This document shows positions 36,801 to 49,239 of a stretch of DNA of 64,000 nucleotides, in pieces (positions within the stretch are counted from its first letter, which is position 1; each line of letters opens with the position of its first letter). A program made the translations under genes and the position numbers. The stretch is from Rhopalosiphum padi (lineage: Eukaryota > Arthropoda > Insecta > Hemiptera > Aphididae), in contig NC_083597.1 of NCBI RefSeq assembly GCF_020882245.1, positions 45,300,152 to 45,364,151 of the forward strand. Direction: 5' to 3'. The notes beneath the pieces are model-generated. The model ran no database searches and was not told the DNA's origin. It saw nothing but the letters and a program-made list of their open reading frames with translations.

Positions 36801-37059
36801 TAGAATACAGTTGATAGTTAAGACACGACTTGTAGTAACTACTTACACTCAATCTCTTTGACAAGTCCTTTTTTGGCTTGACATTTTTACCACATGGCTC
36901 GTACTTATAGTCTAACAGTTGTTCTTGAGTCATACAACCTTTGTCAGAATATTTCACTCTACTATCAACTGATGTGTTGTTGTGGCCGGCTTCACTGTAA
37001 TCAACCATTTTGTTGGAGAAATTTTCAATCCTGGAATTATGGCGTAAGTAAGCGGACAT
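33752..37059 (-). CDS. loqs: Loquacious/TARBP2-type dsRNA-binding protein, complete CDS
   Basis: Partner of Dicer that binds miRNA and siRNA precursors in the cytoplasm and helps Dicer processing and RISC loading. Seven coding exons on the minus strand (37059-36847, 36740-36587, 36515-36368, 36292-36117, 34368-34124, 34057-33949, 33888-33752) join with perfect phase into 393 residues. Three dsRBDs: residues about 80-145 (SPIAKLNEI ... SSKKEAKKNAAIAFL), 184-252 (NPIGMLQELCMARHW ... KTKQAAKREAAQIM) and 322-391 (diverged type-B, ending VALSYIKLLLEK at the extreme C-terminus). The first two carry the basic KKxAK-like RNA-contact helix; the third lacks it, as in the Dicer-binding domain of TARBP2 and Loqs. 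Three domains rule out R2D2, which has two. The start ATG is three bases into the exon beginning at 37062; a Met at residue 20 is an alternative start. Length is close to insect Loqs isoforms. Confidence 0.9.
33949..34057 (-). CDS. loqs: loqs exon: dsRBD3 first half
   Basis: Acceptor tgtttacag. Encodes NNAIDFLYEIGNEENFNIT and the following strand. Donor CTAA|gtaaaa is weaker than the others but phase-consistent with the last exon. Confidence 0.85.
34124..34368 (-). CDS. loqs: loqs exon: dsRBD2 helix and inter-domain linker
   Basis: Starts GEGKTKQAAKREAAQIMYDQ, the basic helix of dsRBD2, then about 60 residues of linker before dsRBD3. Donor TTAAGG|gtaata, phase 0. Insect loqs isoforms differ by splicing in the region after dsRBD2; here read-through of this donor adds Val-Ile and then a stop (34118-34120), which would give a two-dsRBD protein. 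Confidence 0.88.
36117..36292 (-). CDS. loqs: loqs exon: dsRBD2 first half
   Basis: Encodes KNPIGMLQELCMARHWELP and the beta-sheet to SLRDLKSI. Donor ATCG|gtgagt. A 1.7-kb intron follows, the largest within the coding region. Confidence 0.92.
36368..36515 (-). CDS. loqs: loqs exon: dsRBD1 second half and linker
   Basis: Acceptor gttattag. Encodes YGEGSSKKEAKKNAAIAF, the C-terminal RNA-contacting helix of dsRBD1, then a Ser/Thr-rich linker. Donor CATAG|gtatac. Confidence 0.9.
36587..36740 (-). CDS. loqs: loqs exon: dsRBD1 first half
   Basis: Encodes EIKLDNEKSPIAKLNEIMSL and the strand region to FRFVAKNDEIS. Donor TCTG|gtaaat splits an Ala codon completed by the next exon. Confidence 0.9.
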
Positions 37060-37062
37060 CTC
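36847..37062 (-). CDS. loqs: loqs first coding exon
   Basis: Acceptor atttttacag|GAG then ATG at 37059. Encodes a 71-residue N-terminal region without a recognised domain, rich in Ser/Lys/Asp. Donor AGT|gtaagt in phase 0. The bases GAG before ATG are 5' UTR. Confidence 0.85.
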
Positions 37063-37177
37063 CTGTAAAAATATGTAATGTAAGATAACTGGACTCCAAA
37101 ATGGTGCGCTCAAGTCTTATGTAGTCAAAAGCCGGTGGTTGAAGTGAGGAACTTTGGAAATAAATAAAGTGATCGAC

Positions 37178-37192
37178 GGGGGGGGGGGGGGG
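37178..37192. repeat. G(15) homopolymer in first loqs intron
   Basis: Fifteen consecutive G on the plus strand, read as C(15) in the loqs pre-mRNA, ending about 115 bases before the acceptor of the first coding exon. Likely length-variable. Confidence 0.85.
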
Positions 37193-37485
37193 AGAGAGGG
37201 CACCTAACATTACAGGAGACAAAATGTTGTTGTCGAGCGACAAGGTTAGGTAATGCAAAGTATTCTAACGTAAAGCACCTGAACAAAATTAGTAGCAATT
37301 ACAAGATTCATTAATATTGTTTCACAATAATTATAGCCGTACTATAAATACTTAATATGGACTGTGATCTACGGACGGCGTAAATAGATAGTGAAAATAT
37401 ATAATATCGATATCGTGGCCAGACGAAAATATCACGAAAAACAATTTACATCAATGTCATAAAGTAATTATTGCTGTGTGTTTAC

Positions 37486-38060
37486 CTGGTTATTTATAAA
37501 ACAACACGTGCAATGTTTTTATAATTTTCGCTGTCAAATGGCCAGTGTGGGCGATTAAGTCTCGAATACGACGATCATCGCACAACTACGCGACCGCGAG
37601 AATAAAACCGCGTTTAAATGTAATCACGAGCACCAGTAGCCGGTGCTCAAACGTACATTATAACACTACAATATAGAGGTTGACTAGTTGAAAGTCGAAA
37701 AACCCGAAACGCGAAACCGGAGAGTACCGACACCGACTGGCGAATGGAATAGTAGTGTCTAGTGACTACCATATGGCGGATGTGTTTGTATTATAGATCA
37801 TAATTCATAAGCGCGATCGTGCGCACACTTTCAACGCACAACACACATTTCGTCGCTTGTCGCATCTAATTAAGCACGAACAACCTAACCTTTAGATCGC
37901 AAATCCGCCTATCAACTTTACACTGTATACCACGAACTGATATAATATAATAGTATCTTAATTCGCACTTCGTGCTGTATACCGAGTATTTTAATAAATT
38001 ATTATCACGACCGTGTAGTGATGAGGGGCTCGGGCAGTTTATCTGTGATTACATAAGATA
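37486..38060 (-). promoter_or_regulatory. loqs promoter and noncoding 5' exon (inferred)
   Basis: CpG-rich stretch upstream of the first coding exon. A plausible donor, ACCAG|gtaaac, lies at 37486/37485 and would join an untranslated first exon to the acceptor at 37064. It contains a small perfect stem GAGCACC/GGTGCTC at 37628-37648. No TATA box is obvious. Part of this region is duplicated, in decayed form, near 49.4-49.7 kb. Confidence 0.45.
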
Positions 38061-41000
38061 ATGTGAAAGTGCGGTACCGATGGCGGCGGCGTGCCGCTTG
38101 CATTCGACGTGCAACAATTTTTGGGTAGTACACCAGGTGGCGCTACAATAATATCAATTACAATAATTTACTACCTACGTGTTTTTCATTTTGTTTCCCC
38201 GGAGGGCCTTTACTCTTTGGGCTATAATAATATTTATTCGCAAGTCGATTACAAACGCGATTGCAAACTAATATGAGTATTGTGTTTTAAATTGGTCAAT
38301 ATTGGGTTCGACGTGGGTAAATAGTTTTAAATTGAGGATGACGGATGTACTATTGTATTACAATAAATTATTGTGGTATATTACATTTTTATATCAATTG
38401 AGATTTGAGATAGTTTTGTTGAATTGTTTTTTTCTCTTTTGCATTCACACCTATTAAATGTATCAAGTCAAGCGAAATTATTGGTAAACGATCACTTTGT
38501 ACGGTCGGGTAAAAAGATACTTTGCAGAACCCGGACACTTTGTACTATTATATACATAAAGTATATATTATAAATATAAGTTTTATACCTAAGTAGTATA
38601 ACTAATAATTATGTATAGTGTTAATTATTAAAATAGAAAAAATAATAATAAAATTGTTATAAAATATTTATTGTATAATAATAATAATCTAAATAAACAA
38701 ATAATCAATAATATCATCAAACTACATGTGCACATTATAAATATCAAAAAAATGTCAAAAATTAGTTTGAACTTTGAAGTGACTATTAGACATGGGGATG
38801 GAAAACTGTTTTCAGTGTCTCCCTCACATAAAAATAGACCATCAACGGCATCAACCTATTACATTATTTTATTTACAGTTTATACTTATTTATACACATT
38901 GAACATTTATAGATTGTGACGATTGTGTTAATACACGAGTAGGCATTGACATCTATTTTAAATGCTACTATGCTAGTACCATTTATAATCAATGAAACTA
39001 CTTATTTAATTTTTGTTTGTATTATATAATGTATTAATGTGTGTGACATAGGTAATATATATGTTACAGGTAGATTATAAAAATCGCATAATGTGGAGAC
39101 TACCCATGCTTTTTGAATAAAGTAAAAATATAATTTGTAAAGCGTTTATTTAGTTTATTAATCGAATAATTTGTACATTATCTACCTTTGAGTGAATAAA
39201 GTGTTTTGATAAAATAAAATACGATTGTAGCCTGTAGGTAATATTTCTGTAATAAAATTATAAAATTAACGAAGTCCCAATGGCCACTATGCAATTTCGG
39301 TGATCAGTTAAAGACTAGAGTAATAGAGTCAAATTACCAGAAGTAGATAGAAATAAAGGTGAATGTTTTTTTGCGATTATCTATGTATATCTATAGCGAT
39401 AATTTATTATACAAACTCGGAAATAAAAATGACAATGTTCTTCAACTTTTTTTCATGAAATCAATTTTTTGTGTGTTCTGAACTATTAATAGATAGATAC
39501 TTCAGATTTTATAAGTATCGACTACAACATTTTTTTGCGTGAAATAGCTAATGTATAATCTCTTTCCGGTGATCACGGTTTTTAAAAATACAGGATATAA
39601 TGTGTACATTAGCTGGATAATATATACACTGTACCTATACTGTTTCATAAGGTGTACATTGTACATTACTCGGGTAATGTAGACACTACCGACTACCCGT
39701 CTACCCATAACATATATATTACAGTAATACAGAATATTATATAGATAGTCTAATTGATGTAAATAATTAAATAAATAAATAAATACATATATAATACAAT
39801 TATTCTATAAATTTAATGAAATTATAATATCTATTTATAAAATATCAGTGGTGTATAACCATAAAAAAATAAAAATATATTAAAAATTGTATGAATTTAT
39901 TTATGGACCAATAAATTTTAAGTTTACCATCTCTAAAGTTTTTGAAAAATGTGTTGAAATAAGACTGGTAGTTTTTAAATAAGAATAATATTTTATTAGC
40001 TTATAAATTAATAATACACTTAATTGTTTTAAAAAAAATATTTATATAAATTAAATTCAAAAAAAAGTTTTTGTGTTTTCTTATATTTAAAAAAATTAGA
40101 ATATTGTGGTTAAAAGTATTGAATTAAATTTTTTTAAGCCATACCTTATTAATAGGCTTAAATCAGGAGTAGGTATCAAAGGGTAAAGGTTAACAATGCA
40201 TTTAATAAAGAGTTAAAGAGTAAGAGGTAACATATTCTGTAAGTACCTCAAAGAATAGTATTACTGTATTAGGTACTTTACTTTTTATTATAATTATATT
40301 GATGACCTTTTAAAAATAGAAATTACATTAGGGAATGGGGAAAGCGTAAAATTAAAATTTGATGGCGAAACGTCCAGGTTCGACTTCATAAATCACAACG
40401 TTCATAAAATATCGGGCATTGGCTTACGGATAAATATTAGGATACTCTGGTAAGAAATTATGAACTTCCAACGAACTACTCATGAACCTAATCTAATTCA
40501 GCGGCGTATTTACGGGAATGATTGGGTCGATTGGGGATAGATAGATCCCGCTTGGTGATTTTTTTCAGGTTAATAGTTGTAATGTATTTTTGGTGATTTT
40601 TCCATTATTATAAATATGTATAGAACTGAAGTAAGAAATAAATAAATTGATAGGTATTAAGTACCTAATTAATAAACAAAAATATGGGTACACCTATCTG
40701 ACTGCTATTATTACGACGCCACTGTTGTCCGAACTCCGTGATGATAAGCAGCTGGGTTGATAGATACAGTCGTACATTTGTAACATAAAGACGAGATATT
40801 TTTAGACTAAAATACCTAAATAACAATATTTATTATGGAATTGTAGTGTATTACTATATTGTACCTAATCACTAATCTGGTTATTATTATTATTATTTGT
40901 TTGGAAAAACTACATTCGTTACTTCGTAGTTTCGACAAAGACGTCATTTGCAGTAATTTGTATCATATATTTACGTATAAAAGTACATTTTTTTAAGCTC

Positions 41001-44000
41001 AAAACCATTGATTAAAAAAATATACTATGTATTATTGTATATTTATCAAGGTTAAAACTAAATTTAATTGACTTAATTTTAAAACTAAATAAAACGGAAA
41101 ATGAAAAGAACGCTTGACCACTTTTTTAAACCACAGGAAAAGAAGTCAAATATTTATGTCAAAGATGTGAGTAAAAGAATCAATGATATATTGAAATTCA
41201 TAAATGATGAGTGCAGTATATTAATTAACCCAAGTTTAAGAATATAAGACATTAAGACATAATAGTTGCACACTTTTTACTTACCATTGCCCATTAGTCT
41301 TCCATGGATCGTGATAGGTTCCAAATGGTAATAGTAAAGCTCAGTTCACATTTTTTTATTTAAAACTTGGTACTTTGCACGATAAAAATAATAAAAACCA
41401 TAACGTATAATAATATATGTATAATTATGTTTATGTATAATGATATTTGTGTACAACGCATATTATATTATTTTATCGGTATTTTTACAGGTGTTCTCAT
41501 AACTGCGAAAAATATATTGATGTTAATAGTTTAAATTAACATAAAAAACGAATATGTTTACTTAATACTTAATACTTTTAATTTTTAGTTAGTGAATTAT
41601 AAAAATAATAATAATGATGATAATAATAATCGTTTTACAAGTTTAAACTGTTTAAGTAGGTATTTATACTTTATAATACATATACGTATATATGTCTGGT
41701 ACCCACCTTAAAATATTTTTTTTAGTACATAAACACAACCTTTTGTATTTTTTTTAAAGATTTTATTCATATTATGTATCAGGCTGTATAAAATCGACAT
41801 GAATAGGCCATTTCCACGAAACATTGTACGATACCGTCATAGTACTATAGCCTTAACTCCACTGGGTACGTGCAATAACATTTTAATATTTATGTTCAAG
41901 TTGCATAATACCTATTAAACATTGCATTATTTTAATTACTGAAACTAAAAATACAAAAGCGTAAAATTATTTTTAATAATATCTATATGCTATATTATTA
42001 TTATTATAATATTATATAGTTAACTAGTTAAGTAATACCAACGTCTTTACATATTAATGTTATACCATAAGCAAAATAAATGTTTTAGGTACCTATACTT
42101 TTCAGCTTTTAAGTTTAAGTGATTATGTACCCTTAAACCCTAAAGATGGCATTATGTATATACGCGTTATTATTATTGTTATTATTATTATTATACGTGC
42201 GTGGTTAAAACATAATAGAATCGTTTAAATTAATTTTCGATCTAACATGACATAGTTATATGCGCAATGCGCATATACATATCCATGTAATTTATTTAAA
42301 CCATAACAAAACGAAAATTGAGGGCTTATATTAATAAAATCACGTTTAAATGTGATAACTCAAAAATACTTAGTTGGAATGTGGGTTTTTAAATTCTTTA
42401 GAAATATTATATTATAATATTTTTAGCTTTTTTAGCCTACTGCTAATTAATTATTTTTTTGAATTTTTATACTACTATGACACGTAACTTAGTAATTATA
42501 TAGAAGGGTCTTCTATTTATCATATGTAGGTAGTAGGTATTATATTGTATAATATATAATTTTATAATTTAAAAATAGAGATTATTATTTATATTATCGA
42601 TTAAATAATACTAGCTGCATACATATGCATATTTATTATAATATAATATATAAATCATAAAATATAAGGGTGACGTTATATGATTCAGCACAGTAATTTT
42701 TTTTTTATTCACACAAATTCGAAAACTTTTGCTATAAAAAAGATTTTTTTTTAATTTACCTGAATGTAATACGATTAGGTATAAAAGTTGAAGTGACATT
42801 GTCAGTTATGGAAAAACAAATATAAGAATATGTTATTTTTTTTTCAATTGTATAATATTAAAAATTAAAAAAAATAGTTAAAAATTAAAATACATTTTTA
42901 AAGTTAAATAATTTAAACAAATTATGACAGTCGATTACAATTTTTTCCCTTGTATCGAACTAAAATTAACAAAAATTAAAATATGATAGTAGAGCTTGAT
43001 TCGAAAAAAAATGTCAAGACAACATATCACTTAATTTTTTACAAAATAGTGAAATGAAAAGATATTTGCAAAATTGAGTAATATGTATTTTATATGACTT
43101 CGTAGATTTTAGAAACATAGACTATTTTTTTAAGCAGCTGAACTCTAAAGCGTTGTGGTTGTTTCATTATTTAACTTTTTAATAGCAAAATGCACTACTC
43201 GTCAATAAATTAATAGTTTATAGGCGCACCAAGAATCAAAATGTGCTAAAGGTCGTTTAATAATTTAATACATAACTTTTAGAATCTAATGAATTTATGA
43301 TCTCATTCGCCGGCAAAGTAAAATAAAAACGTATCTAATTTATATTTATACTAATTCACATAACGGGTTTTTCTAGATAATTCAAAAGAACATTTAATCT
43401 TTTGCAAAGTGCAGGATTACATGATCATACAAAAAAATAATGTTTATCTGATATCTCATTAACGGGACAAGTTTACTCAAAGCATATAGATACAATTCCG
43501 ATTGGCTCCTTTATATATATATGTTTTTTTTAAGTAGGAAACTAAAATTAATAAACATTCATATCATAATATATAGGTTTATATATTATATATAAATAGA
43601 TATCATATGATGTATAGTTATATAGTAATATGATAAGAATACAATATTGTAGTTCAAGACTCAAGTGGAAATTATTATGTATAGGTCAACAAAATTAAAT
43701 TTAAAAAAATTGTTTTTCCTTCTTTTGTGTTTTTAAAATATGTACTTTATTCCAACTAGCTTCAATTGAATTCATTTAACTTTTTAAAAATACTTAATGT
43801 CTAATTTATTTAAATTAATTATAGTTGTAATGTTTGTATTATAATTTATAAATTTATAAATTATAATAATATGAGTAATGAAATGAATGCACCGCAAAAC
43901 CTTAAAAATGTGGTTTAAAAAGCAGTGATAAAAAGGAAAAAAGCAGCTAACTCAATGCTATAAAAATTCAATAATAGTAAAAAATGTAAAATGAAAGTTT

Positions 44001-44888
44001 AAATAATTCAAACCTTCTGTTAAAGAAAGCTACATTTTTCAATAAGCTAAAAAAATTCACTACCAAATCTACAGCCCTTTAGACATTATTAATAATTAAA
44101 TTCATAAAATGCGTGTAAAAAAAAATATGCTAAGTGACGGAACTGATAAAATAAAGTAATGTGAATTGCAACAAAAATATAAATAGTGGTCTGAAAAGAT
44201 AAATAATGACTTAAAAATGTATTTTTAATGTAATAATTTTAAATCATTATTTCTAGTTCTAGTTTCCGATAAAATCCGATCGATTTTGTATAATATAGCA
44301 AATATAATCATATAATATTTTTATCTATTGTAAATTTTTTCTGCATTTTAAAACTTATTACATATTTGTATGGTTTATTTATGTAATTCACCTATAATAC
44401 ACGGTTTATAAGATAATAATTACGCTTTTCTGCAATTTCCAAATCTATAAACATTTCTATCAAACACTAAATAGGTAAAGAGTTTCAAGTTTATCGCGCA
44501 TTATATTGATAGGTATATATGCATATTCTATATCGCTTAACTACTCGTCGTTTAAATGATACACAGGTACCTATTATACGAAACACATATGCAAATTAAA
44601 TCAATCATAACAACGTAGCGCAAATGCAATAATAATAACAATAATTATAATTCATAATAACAATAACAAATAATATATGGGCGTCGGTTAACAATTATAA
44701 GCTCCTTCGGTTTTCGTATGTTCCGTGGCATGCGGGTGTAATACGATTGCGCCCGGCTTACCTTTTACTACCGCCGCTGCCGATGCAGATAGTTAACCGT
44801 TAACCAGAACATTGCATGTAGAGCTTTATTTCTTACCGATTGTGGTAAATCGGTTGAACTAGCTAGCATTGAGATTAAACATCTTAAA
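38061..44888. other. Noncoding DNA, scattered repeats
   Basis: AT-rich sequence without a supported gene. The frame at 38671-38919 is compositionally like random AT-rich DNA. The only protein-like signal is the short frame at 41101-41247, listed separately. Confidence 0.5.
41101..41247 (+). CDS. Short ORF like the start of a hAT/ZMYM-type transposase (fragment)
   Basis: ATG opens MKRTLDHFFKPQEKK, a phrase resembling the N-termini of hAT-derived ZMYM1-like proteins, and the frame ends after 48 codons. A good donor-like gtgagt occurs inside it (41167-41172), so it may be the relic of a first exon. No BED finger or further transposase sequence follows. Probably a transposon remnant. Confidence 0.25.
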   Translation: MKRTLDHFFKPQEKKSNIYVKDVSKRINDILKFINDECSILINPSLRI

Positions 44889-45315
44889 GCGACCGTAAAT
44901 TCTACAATATTGTGTCTGTCGCAATTCGAAAATGTATAATAATTATCGACCGACGAACGGACATCGAAAAGGAAAAATGTCCGCGACACCGGAATCGTGC
45001 AATATTGCAGGATATATGGAACTATAAGAGGACGCCATCGTACGCGCATGCCTTGTCTCTGTCATACCAACGTACATCATAACAAATTTGCGTTCATCAC
45101 AAAATGCGTTTTGCTGAACGCAAATTTGTTATGATGTATAGTGTATACGTTAGTAAGACAGACAACACATGCGGGTATGATGGCGTCCTCTTAATTCCAT
45201 AATATTATGTCCTGCATATTGCACGATTCCGGTGTCGCGGACATTTCCTTTTCGGTGTCCGTTCGTAGGTAATTATGTATTTGCGGCGAACAAAATTGTA
45301 GAATTTACGGTCCGC
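44889..45315. repeat. 427-bp imperfect hairpin (inverted repeat)
   Basis: The left arm (44889-45095) and right arm (45116-45315) are reverse complements at roughly 80% identity with a loop of about 20 bases. Key pairs: GACCGTAAATTCTACAAT with ATTGTAGAATTTACGGTC, GGACGCCAT with ATGGCGTCC, TCCGCGACACCGGAATCGTG with its complement, and ATCATAACAAATTTGCGTTC with its complement at the apex. The arms are unusually CpG-rich for the region. No target duplication or transposon terminus was recognised. It could be a decayed foldback element or a long-hairpin RNA locus. The minus-strand frame at 44768-45049 is a by-product of the left arm. Confidence 0.85.
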
Positions 45316-46927
45316 TTTCCAATGACGTATTATTTTTTAAAAGTGGAAGATATAAATAAGTAATTATTTGATTGTCCCATTATAAGTTAGTGTTAGTCTG
45401 AAAATAATTCATAAATACAATTTTACCCGTCGTATATTTTGTGCGTTTTCAAACAAGTAGTAAGGCCGCCTTTCGGCAATACTTCATTTTCTACACCTTT
45501 CATACATCACGGGAAAATAGAGTCACGTTCGGCCATTGGGCCTTCGGGTGGAATGCAAAAATACGTTATCGCATATCATTGATTGATACGTAGCCTTTCA
45601 TACGTATATCCTTCTAAATTATCACGCTGGCCGGTATATTCTTACTTCGTGTTATTATTAATATTATTATTATTATTATTGATATCCTACAAACGTTGAT
45701 GTATATTAATATAGTGATCATTATTATTGTCGGTATTCTACGCACGATGGTGCGTATATCATTATTTTATTGTTGTTTATCGTTTCGTAGACGTTTATGC
45801 AGACACAAAAACGTCTATTAGTTGATGTAGATTATTTACACACCATATATATGGGTGTATATTTGTATGCGTTTCGGTGATCGTTGAACCACGCCGGTGG
45901 ATTTTTATTTTTGTAAAGTTTTTATGCCGTGAGGTTTTTATTCACCATAAATAAATAAATAAATAATTTCATGTTGAATATACTCACTAAATTTGTCCTC
46001 GCAAAATGCATCATTATATAATTGTTTTACACCACATTCAAATTTTAGGGTATAAGAAGAAGAAATCCCTCATGGATTGGCGACCCTCCATTATCAATCG
46101 TCAAATAACACACCTCGGTGAATCTGTATAGAAAACTGTAAGACAAATCTACTTTTTTAAATTTTTATTCGAATAAACAATAATTATGGTAGATAAATAA
46201 TATTAGTATTTATCATTTGGATATCATTTTAATGAGTTCAGTCTTCACTCTTCAGAGTTCTGCATGTAAATTTCAGTATTTGTATGCATTACAATAATTA
46301 AGTACATATAGAACAGTATAATCATTTATACAATTATACTGCAATCAATTATGCGTCCATATTAAACAATAATAACATCTATAGCGTTGTCATATTGAGA
46401 AAATAAAATTATAAACATTCTTAGAAGTATCATTTGTTAGTTTGGTACGACTGAATATACATGTATTTAACAGTAAAACTGTTAAAAAAATAATTTTCAA
46501 ATTAGTTTTAAGTATTTATTCGTGTACATTAATTATTTAAAATCATAATTAGAATTAGTATTATATTAATATACTGTTTACTGACTTTAATTTCTTTACA
46601 AATATAGAAAAGCATCAATATTATTGAGACTTGAGGAGCATTGGTGGTAGTATATTATAAAATAGTGTATGGTCATAAATTATGTAAATATACACATTTT
46701 GAACAAAAGAATGTAGCAAAATTTAACACCTCTCCGTTTTTTTCCGTGCGCGATGGCGTTTTGTATAAAAAAAAAACAATAATTCTGTGGTCTAGGCACA
46801 TTAGCTTCGTCGGCCATGCCTATACTAATTATTTATTATATTTAAATCGAATTCACACAATACTACGATTATGCATAATTAAATATTTTTGAACGACTGC
46901 ATAGTAACGACACACATTGAAGTCCAC

Positions 46928-47158
46928 TTATAGTTTTGGCCTAGCCACTTCGCGGTATCTTCTACTTCGCGCCCGCTTCGTAGTCGTTGAAACACGCGAA
47001 GCGGTTGATTCCGGTTCCGGTGCAGTCCCGTTTACCATATTGTCCATATTGATATAATATATGATATAGTTTGGCGGTTTGGCCCGCTTAGTCGAACGAA
47101 TTTCCGGTTTTCCGTTTTTCGGCGGTGTCTTGCAGCAATAACACTTCGACCGCGGCCG
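46928..47158 (-). CDS. Orphan exon-like ORF, basic C-terminus (unknown)
   Basis: A GC-richer block on the minus strand with a plausible acceptor (gttaattcag|CGG at 47158) and an open phase-0 frame of 76 codons ending TAA at 46928-46930. The protein has a Cys-containing start (SKCYCCKTPPKNGKP), then a basic tail (TTTKRARSRRYREVARPKL). An internal Met near the middle could start a 39-residue peptide. No family is recognised and no upstream exon was found. It may be a terminal exon of an unseen gene, a gene relic, or chance. Confidence 0.3.
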   Translation of the reverse strand, partial: RPRSKCYCCKTPPKNGKPEIRSTKRAKPPNYIIYYINMDNMVNGTAPEPESTASRVSTTTKRARSRRYREVARPKL

Positions 47159-48336
47159 CTGAATTAACACAGGTGTTCCTATCAATAAAATGTTTACCTG
47201 CAGGACGAATTTATACACAAAATACGATTGACAAATGACAAACGACAAAAAGTTACCCTTTGGTAGACGAATTATTCCAGAATAGAACAATGATAACATT
47301 TTTTATTCCAATAAATTAGTCGTGTCACCGTGTCTAATGTCTATGCAAACATTTTCAACATTTTAAATTAGATAATAATATGCATGTACATTTAATAATT
47401 TCACTGTTAGTTTTGTGAGTAATCGCTAATTGTTTATCAATATAATTAAAATAATCTTTATAATGTCACTCAAATCTACAATAAATCTAAAAATTAAAGA
47501 ACACACGATAGTTATTGATTTTTGAGAGAGTCACATAAATATCTTAGACAACACTAGTTATGTAACCATTGTATTTAATTATTTTGAAATGCAATTATTA
47601 CGTATTATTCTTAATCCAACTTCGATACTGTTCACAAAAATCAGAGTGGAATATTACCTTGTATGACTAAGATTGGTCCATCGCAGTACCACAACTATTA
47701 GACTATAAGAGTGAATCAATTCATTATCAAACTTGAAAGTAAGAATTGGGTTTTTGCAATATTTTAATTTTTAAACGAGTTCTTAGCATTATTAAATTTT
47801 AATATTATACTCATAATTACTCGCTTAAAAATTAAATATTTTTAAAAGTCCACAAAAGAACATACAGATAATGTTCTTATAAGCAAACAGCACAAAACTG
47901 GAACTGCTGAATCTAAATATTGGTTTTTCGTGCGTAAGTATGAAGACAATTATAATATGTGAGAATGACGTCCTTTTTATTGCATATTTTACTATCATTT
48001 CATTATTATTATTTAAAACTTTACATAAATATACCACAATAGCCAATAAGTATTATGATAATAAACAGGTAATATAACATGTTGATTATTGTATTAATAC
48101 ATCTGAAAAACAGCTATATATTTTATAAGTTGAATACGCGTACAATACATTTTTTACGATTGCATATTATTTTAATTACATCATAGTACAATCATTATTG
48201 GTACCTATTTAAAATTAAATTTTTTAAACAAAAACAAATATAATTAAAATTGTAATTTTTAATACTGTTATTTATACCAAGTTGTTTATCATTTATATAT
48301 TATAATGGATAAAAAATATTCACCCAATATTTGCAG

Positions 48337-48411
48337 GAAAAGAATAATCGTCTGCAATCGCCAAGCTATAACTCAATGTCTTTTTACTCCGTCGCAGCGA
48401 TTTCGTCTTGA
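48337..48411 (+). CDS. Possible short terminal exon (unknown)
   Basis: A consensus-like acceptor (caatatttgcag) is followed by 24 codons with unusually varied amino-acid content (EKNNRLQSPSYNSMSFYSV...) and TGA. No partner exon or family is recognised, so it is speculative. Confidence 0.15.
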   Translation, partial: EKNNRLQSPSYNSMSFYSVAAISS

Positions 48412-49239
48412 TGTGCAAACATAAAAACCTTTATTTCGATCATTTTACTAGCATTTGTCAATTCACAATGTGAAATAATGAAAAATGTTGTGTCATTTAT
48501 TTATTTCTCTTGACAAATATATCGGATTTGAAAAATAAAATTTCATAAATTCGAAAATACTTCGATGAAGCTTCGTAAATTAAATTTTTACCTCGACGAT
48601 ATTGTTTTAAATTCAATTGAAAAAAAAATTTTAATAACTTTATAGCGCAATTCCGTTTATTAAATTTAAATTTAAAAAAAAGTTGTTGTTATTGTTATAA
48701 GAAATACGTGGTTATAACTAAAGATGAATAAATATTACAGTATTCGTTGGCCCCCATTTTGTTATTTAAATAAGCTGTTAAAAATGAGATAAAATAATAA
48801 AAGATTTTTAACAATTATGTTTGTTAACATTTTTATTTGTTTTTGTTTTTTTTTTATATATAAACTGGTAGCTATGTTTATTTTTTTTTTTGGCATGCAA
48901 ACCATTTTTAAAACCTCGATTACAAAATGTTGGCACTTGACCTGCAAAGTTGGCCTCTTTTCTATATAAATTCTATATAATATATTATATAAATTGAGTA
49001 AACATAATAGTTCATAATATTTATTAGAATTAATTTTGTTAGATTTTTATTTTATGAGAATATAAAATAGTAACAGGTACCTCTACCAATGGATAAAATA
49101 TATGGTTTAATTGTTTGCAGATTATAACATGAAGATTATGTATTATAAATACCGACTAATCAATAGAAATTTTGATTTTATTTGATTGGCTACAATTTAC
49201 AAGATAAATTAATCATCATAGTATTGTAAACAATCACTA

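Noticed and set aside
33720..37100. R2D2 as identity of the dsRNA-binding gene
   Set aside because: A clear third dsRBD is encoded by the last two exons; R2D2 has two.
38671..38919. 82-residue frame near 38.7 kb
   Set aside because: Asn/Ile/Tyr-rich, without a signal peptide, domain or supporting gene structure.
44768..45049. 93-residue minus-strand frame
   Set aside because: It overlaps the left arm of the 427-bp hairpin and has no recognisable similarity; explained better by the inverted repeat.
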